From Lonicera japonica (lineage: Eukaryota > Streptophyta > Magnoliopsida > Dipsacales > Caprifoliaceae), in contig CM038467.1 of assembly GCA_021464415.1 (NCBI GenBank), forward strand, positions 66,655,159 through 66,719,158: a stretch of DNA of 64,000 nucleotides. Direction: 5' to 3'. The notes beneath the pieces are model-generated. The model was not told where the DNA came from and did no database searches. It was given only the letters and a program-made list of their open reading frames with translations. Of the stretch, positions 61,793-64,000 are shown piece after piece. Made by a program: the position numbers and the translations under genes. Within the stretch, counting starts at the first letter, position 1; the number at the start of each line of letters is the position of its first letter.

Positions 61793-62574
61793 CATTTGAG
61801 ACAACGTCATTCATATCGTTTTAATATGCATTAATAAAATGAATAAAAAGATAAGGCAATGTTGGGATAATATTCCATTAAAGTTTTTAAACATTTAACA
61901 TTATGCATTTGACAGTGAGCTTTTTTTTTAACAACTTGTAGATAGAGAGTTTCGAACACAGGATCTCCCGAAATCCCTCACAAGAACCTAGTGAACCACT
62001 AAGCCACCCCATATGGTTGACAGTGAGCCTGACACTTAAATCTTAATGCTGAATGTTATATCTTAATTGAGGTTTAATACATAAAGCAAGATACTTGTGT
62101 AGCAGTAGCATAAGTGACCTGATTTCTCCACCAAACCAAGAATATTTTCTTCTTATTTGAATTAGGGTTTATCTAAAACCCAAATATTGCAACAAAAATT
62201 AGCCTGGGAATCAATGTACCAAAGCATTGTGTGCGAATCATTGTTCACCGACATTATTCACAAAACATTATTTGCCTAATAATATTCATTCACCTAGAAA
62301 ACTAAGATGGGATTGTATGTGCATATAAATAAATATATTATAAAATATAAGAGACATGTTCGGCGGTGGAAAATGATGATCTTTCTAAATTCCTGAGGCC
62401 AGATTGAATTGTATACAAGAAAACAATAAAATGAGAAGTGGAACTTGAGAGTCGTATTTCTCCCCCTCACCATATATAATACTCAATTAGGGTATACATC
62501 ATAAAGAAAGATACTTGAAATACCTTCAAAACAAAAATTACATATATAGTAAACCTTATATTCATTTAAGAGTA
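60411..62574. other. AT-rich intergenic, no gene seen
   Basis: This stretch includes a possible worn SINE-like block with a TTCGAA box near 61950-62010. Nothing else is recognised. Confidence 0.35.
61750..61793. repeat. (CA)n(TA)n microsatellite
   Basis: A run of CA is followed by a run of TA, simple sequence. Confidence 0.85.
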
Positions 62575-64000
62575 AAACTACCTATCAAATTCCCCGGTCA
62601 GTTCGTTGGCGACTAGCTGGGAGTCACAACGAATCGTCAAATCTTGAACCATGAGCTTTTTGGCGCTTTTCATGCCGATGATCAGTGCCTCATATTCAGC
62701 TTCATTGTTGGAGGCCTTGAACCCCAATTGGATTGCCTGCTCGATGATTCCCCCTTCAAGGGTTTTAAACACTATGCCCACACTGGAACCTCCTGTCGTT
62801 GATGATCCATCAATGCACAATAGCCAAGAGGTCGGCTTTTCGGCTGATGGGAATTCTGCAACCTGCTTGTTATAACCATAATCCTTGTTCTGCCCAGAAT
62901 CAACTCTTTTAGAGTCGCCGTCAGTCTGCCCCTAGCTGGGACTGGTAACTGGTTATCTGTTCTAGCTTCACTGATTCTTGTGAATTTGGCAATGAATTCG
63001 GCAAGAACTTGGTCTTTTATTAATGTTCATGGGACAAATTCAATGTGGAATCGGCCTAATTCAACAAACCACTTTTCCATTTTGCCTGAAAGATCGGCCT
63101 TTCTGAGAGTTGCCTTGATTGGACTGCTCATCAATACTTTGATGGGATGGGCGTCAAAGTAATGTCTCATCTTTCTTGACGCTGTGATTAGTGCTAGTAC
63201 AAGTTTTTCTAAAGGCAAATTATTTAATTCTAGCCCTATCAAACATTTACTAGTAAAATACATAGGTTTTTGATGATTTTCATGCTCTCTAATTAGGGCC
63301 GAACATACGGCCTGATCAGAGGAAGCCAAGTACATGTACAATTGTTTTACGGGGCTCTGGGATAGATAAAGGGTGGGCTGCTTAAGTATGGTTTCAGCTC
63401 ATTTAGAGCTTTATTACAATCTGGATTCCAATCGAATTCTTTTGCTTTTTTCAATAATTTAAACAATGGCATGCATTTGTAAGAACATTTCAAAATAAAT
63501 ATGTTTAAGGCAGCAACCATACCAGTGAGCTTTTGTAGTTCTTTCAGGTTGGCCGGCTGCTAAACATACAGTATTGCCTGAACCTTTTTTGGGTTTGCCT
63601 CTATCCCTTTATGATTTACCATGAAACCCAAAAATTTTCCCGAGTTGACCCCAAAGGTACATTTTGATGTATTTAGTTTCATCCAATAGCGCCGAAGAAT
63701 GTCGAATGTTCTCCCTAAGTCCCGAACGTGTTCGGCCGCCAATTTTCTTTTTACCAACATATCATCGACGTAAACCTCAATGGACTTTCCGATCTCATCC
63801 CTAAACATCTTGGTTACTAGTCTCTGATGGGTGGCTCCTGCATTTTTCAACCCAAATAGCATGACTTTGTAGCAGTACAAGCCCATTGTGGTGATGAAAA
63901 TTGTGGACTCTTGATCAGGCCTGAATAGTGGGATCTAGTGATACCCCGAATATACATCCAAAAAATTGAACCTCTGGTGACCAGCCGCAGAGTCTACTAG
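62575..64000 (-). pseudogene. Fragment of a second Tat-type pol: RT, RNase H, archaeal-type RNase H
   Basis: On the minus strand, entering from the window end, RT is seen first (RFNFLDVYSGYH near 63970-63930, MLFGLKNAGATHQR, catalytic YVDD near 63760). Then come the Ty3 RNase H region (63341-63027, YFTSKCL, PLEKLVLAL, MRHYFDAHPI) and a second RNase H (62820-62578: IDGSS, NNEAEYEALIIG, RCDSQLVANEL). It breaks off before integrase. In-frame TAGs at 63935-63937 and just after the RT block (about 63558) are each explained by CAG with C to T. The second RNase H marks it as Tat-type, but it is clearly diverged from the element at 22500. It is truncated by the window edge. Confidence 0.8.

Noticed and set aside
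61940..62010. tRNA-like block with TTCGAA
   Set aside because: It has no cloverleaf, and box A could not be placed. At best it is a worn SINE fragment.

Overview
This is plant nuclear DNA, most likely from a eudicot. It is AT-rich, its genes carry GT-AG introns, and transposable elements fill most of the space. I placed exons by reading frame, splice sites and conserved protein motifs. No database search was possible, so all family names rest on recognised motifs.

Layout. (1) 1-5520: LTR debris, a solo LTR with a perfect 5-bp target duplication (1336-3432) and a MITE. (2) 5521-20375 (+): fifteen consecutive exons of an oxidosqualene cyclase, closest in motifs to the cycloartenol/cucurbitadienol synthase side of the family. 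They run in frame to the stop codon, but the exons for about the first 150 residues are not in the window. The introns hold several MITEs, a small Copia/TRIM-like element and a long-inverted-repeat Mutator-like element. (3) 22500-41736 (+): one 19.2-kb Ty3/gypsy element of the Tat type (gag, protease, RT, RNase H, a second archaeal-type RNase H, integrase), bounded by the duplication GATAG. Between pol and the 3' LTR it carries two genes on the opposite strand: a one-exon gene (31955-33211) and a five-exon plant-mobile-domain (PMD) gene (33626-38771). A solo LTR of a related element (duplication CGTAG) interrupts the latter. Two minisatellites (69-bp and 45-bp units) lie in the same region. 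(4) 43765-47598 (-): a complete seven-exon HAK5-type high-affinity potassium transporter of 868 residues. (5) 47.6-62.5 kb: a second solo LTR of the first family, several fold-back and Mutator-like MITEs, a Helitron-like element and decayed LTR-like sequence. (6) 62575-64000 (-): a broken pol fragment of another Tat-type element, cut by the window end.

The most interesting feature is in the large retroelement. A perfect 12-bp palindrome, TGTCGCGCGACA, occurs 9-10 times in each LTR just upstream of the LTR TATA box. The same palindrome also sits just upstream of the TATA-like boxes of both antisense genes. The sense (LTR) and antisense promoters of one element thus appear to share a cis-regulatory module. 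I suggest, as inference, that one DNA-binding factor, host or element-encoded, co-regulates them. The element is now defective: gag-pol and both antisense genes carry in-frame stops, every one explainable as a C-to-T change, plus single-base frameshifts.

The two host genes (triterpene/sterol cyclase and K+ transporter) look unrelated in function, and nothing in the sequence suggests they work together.
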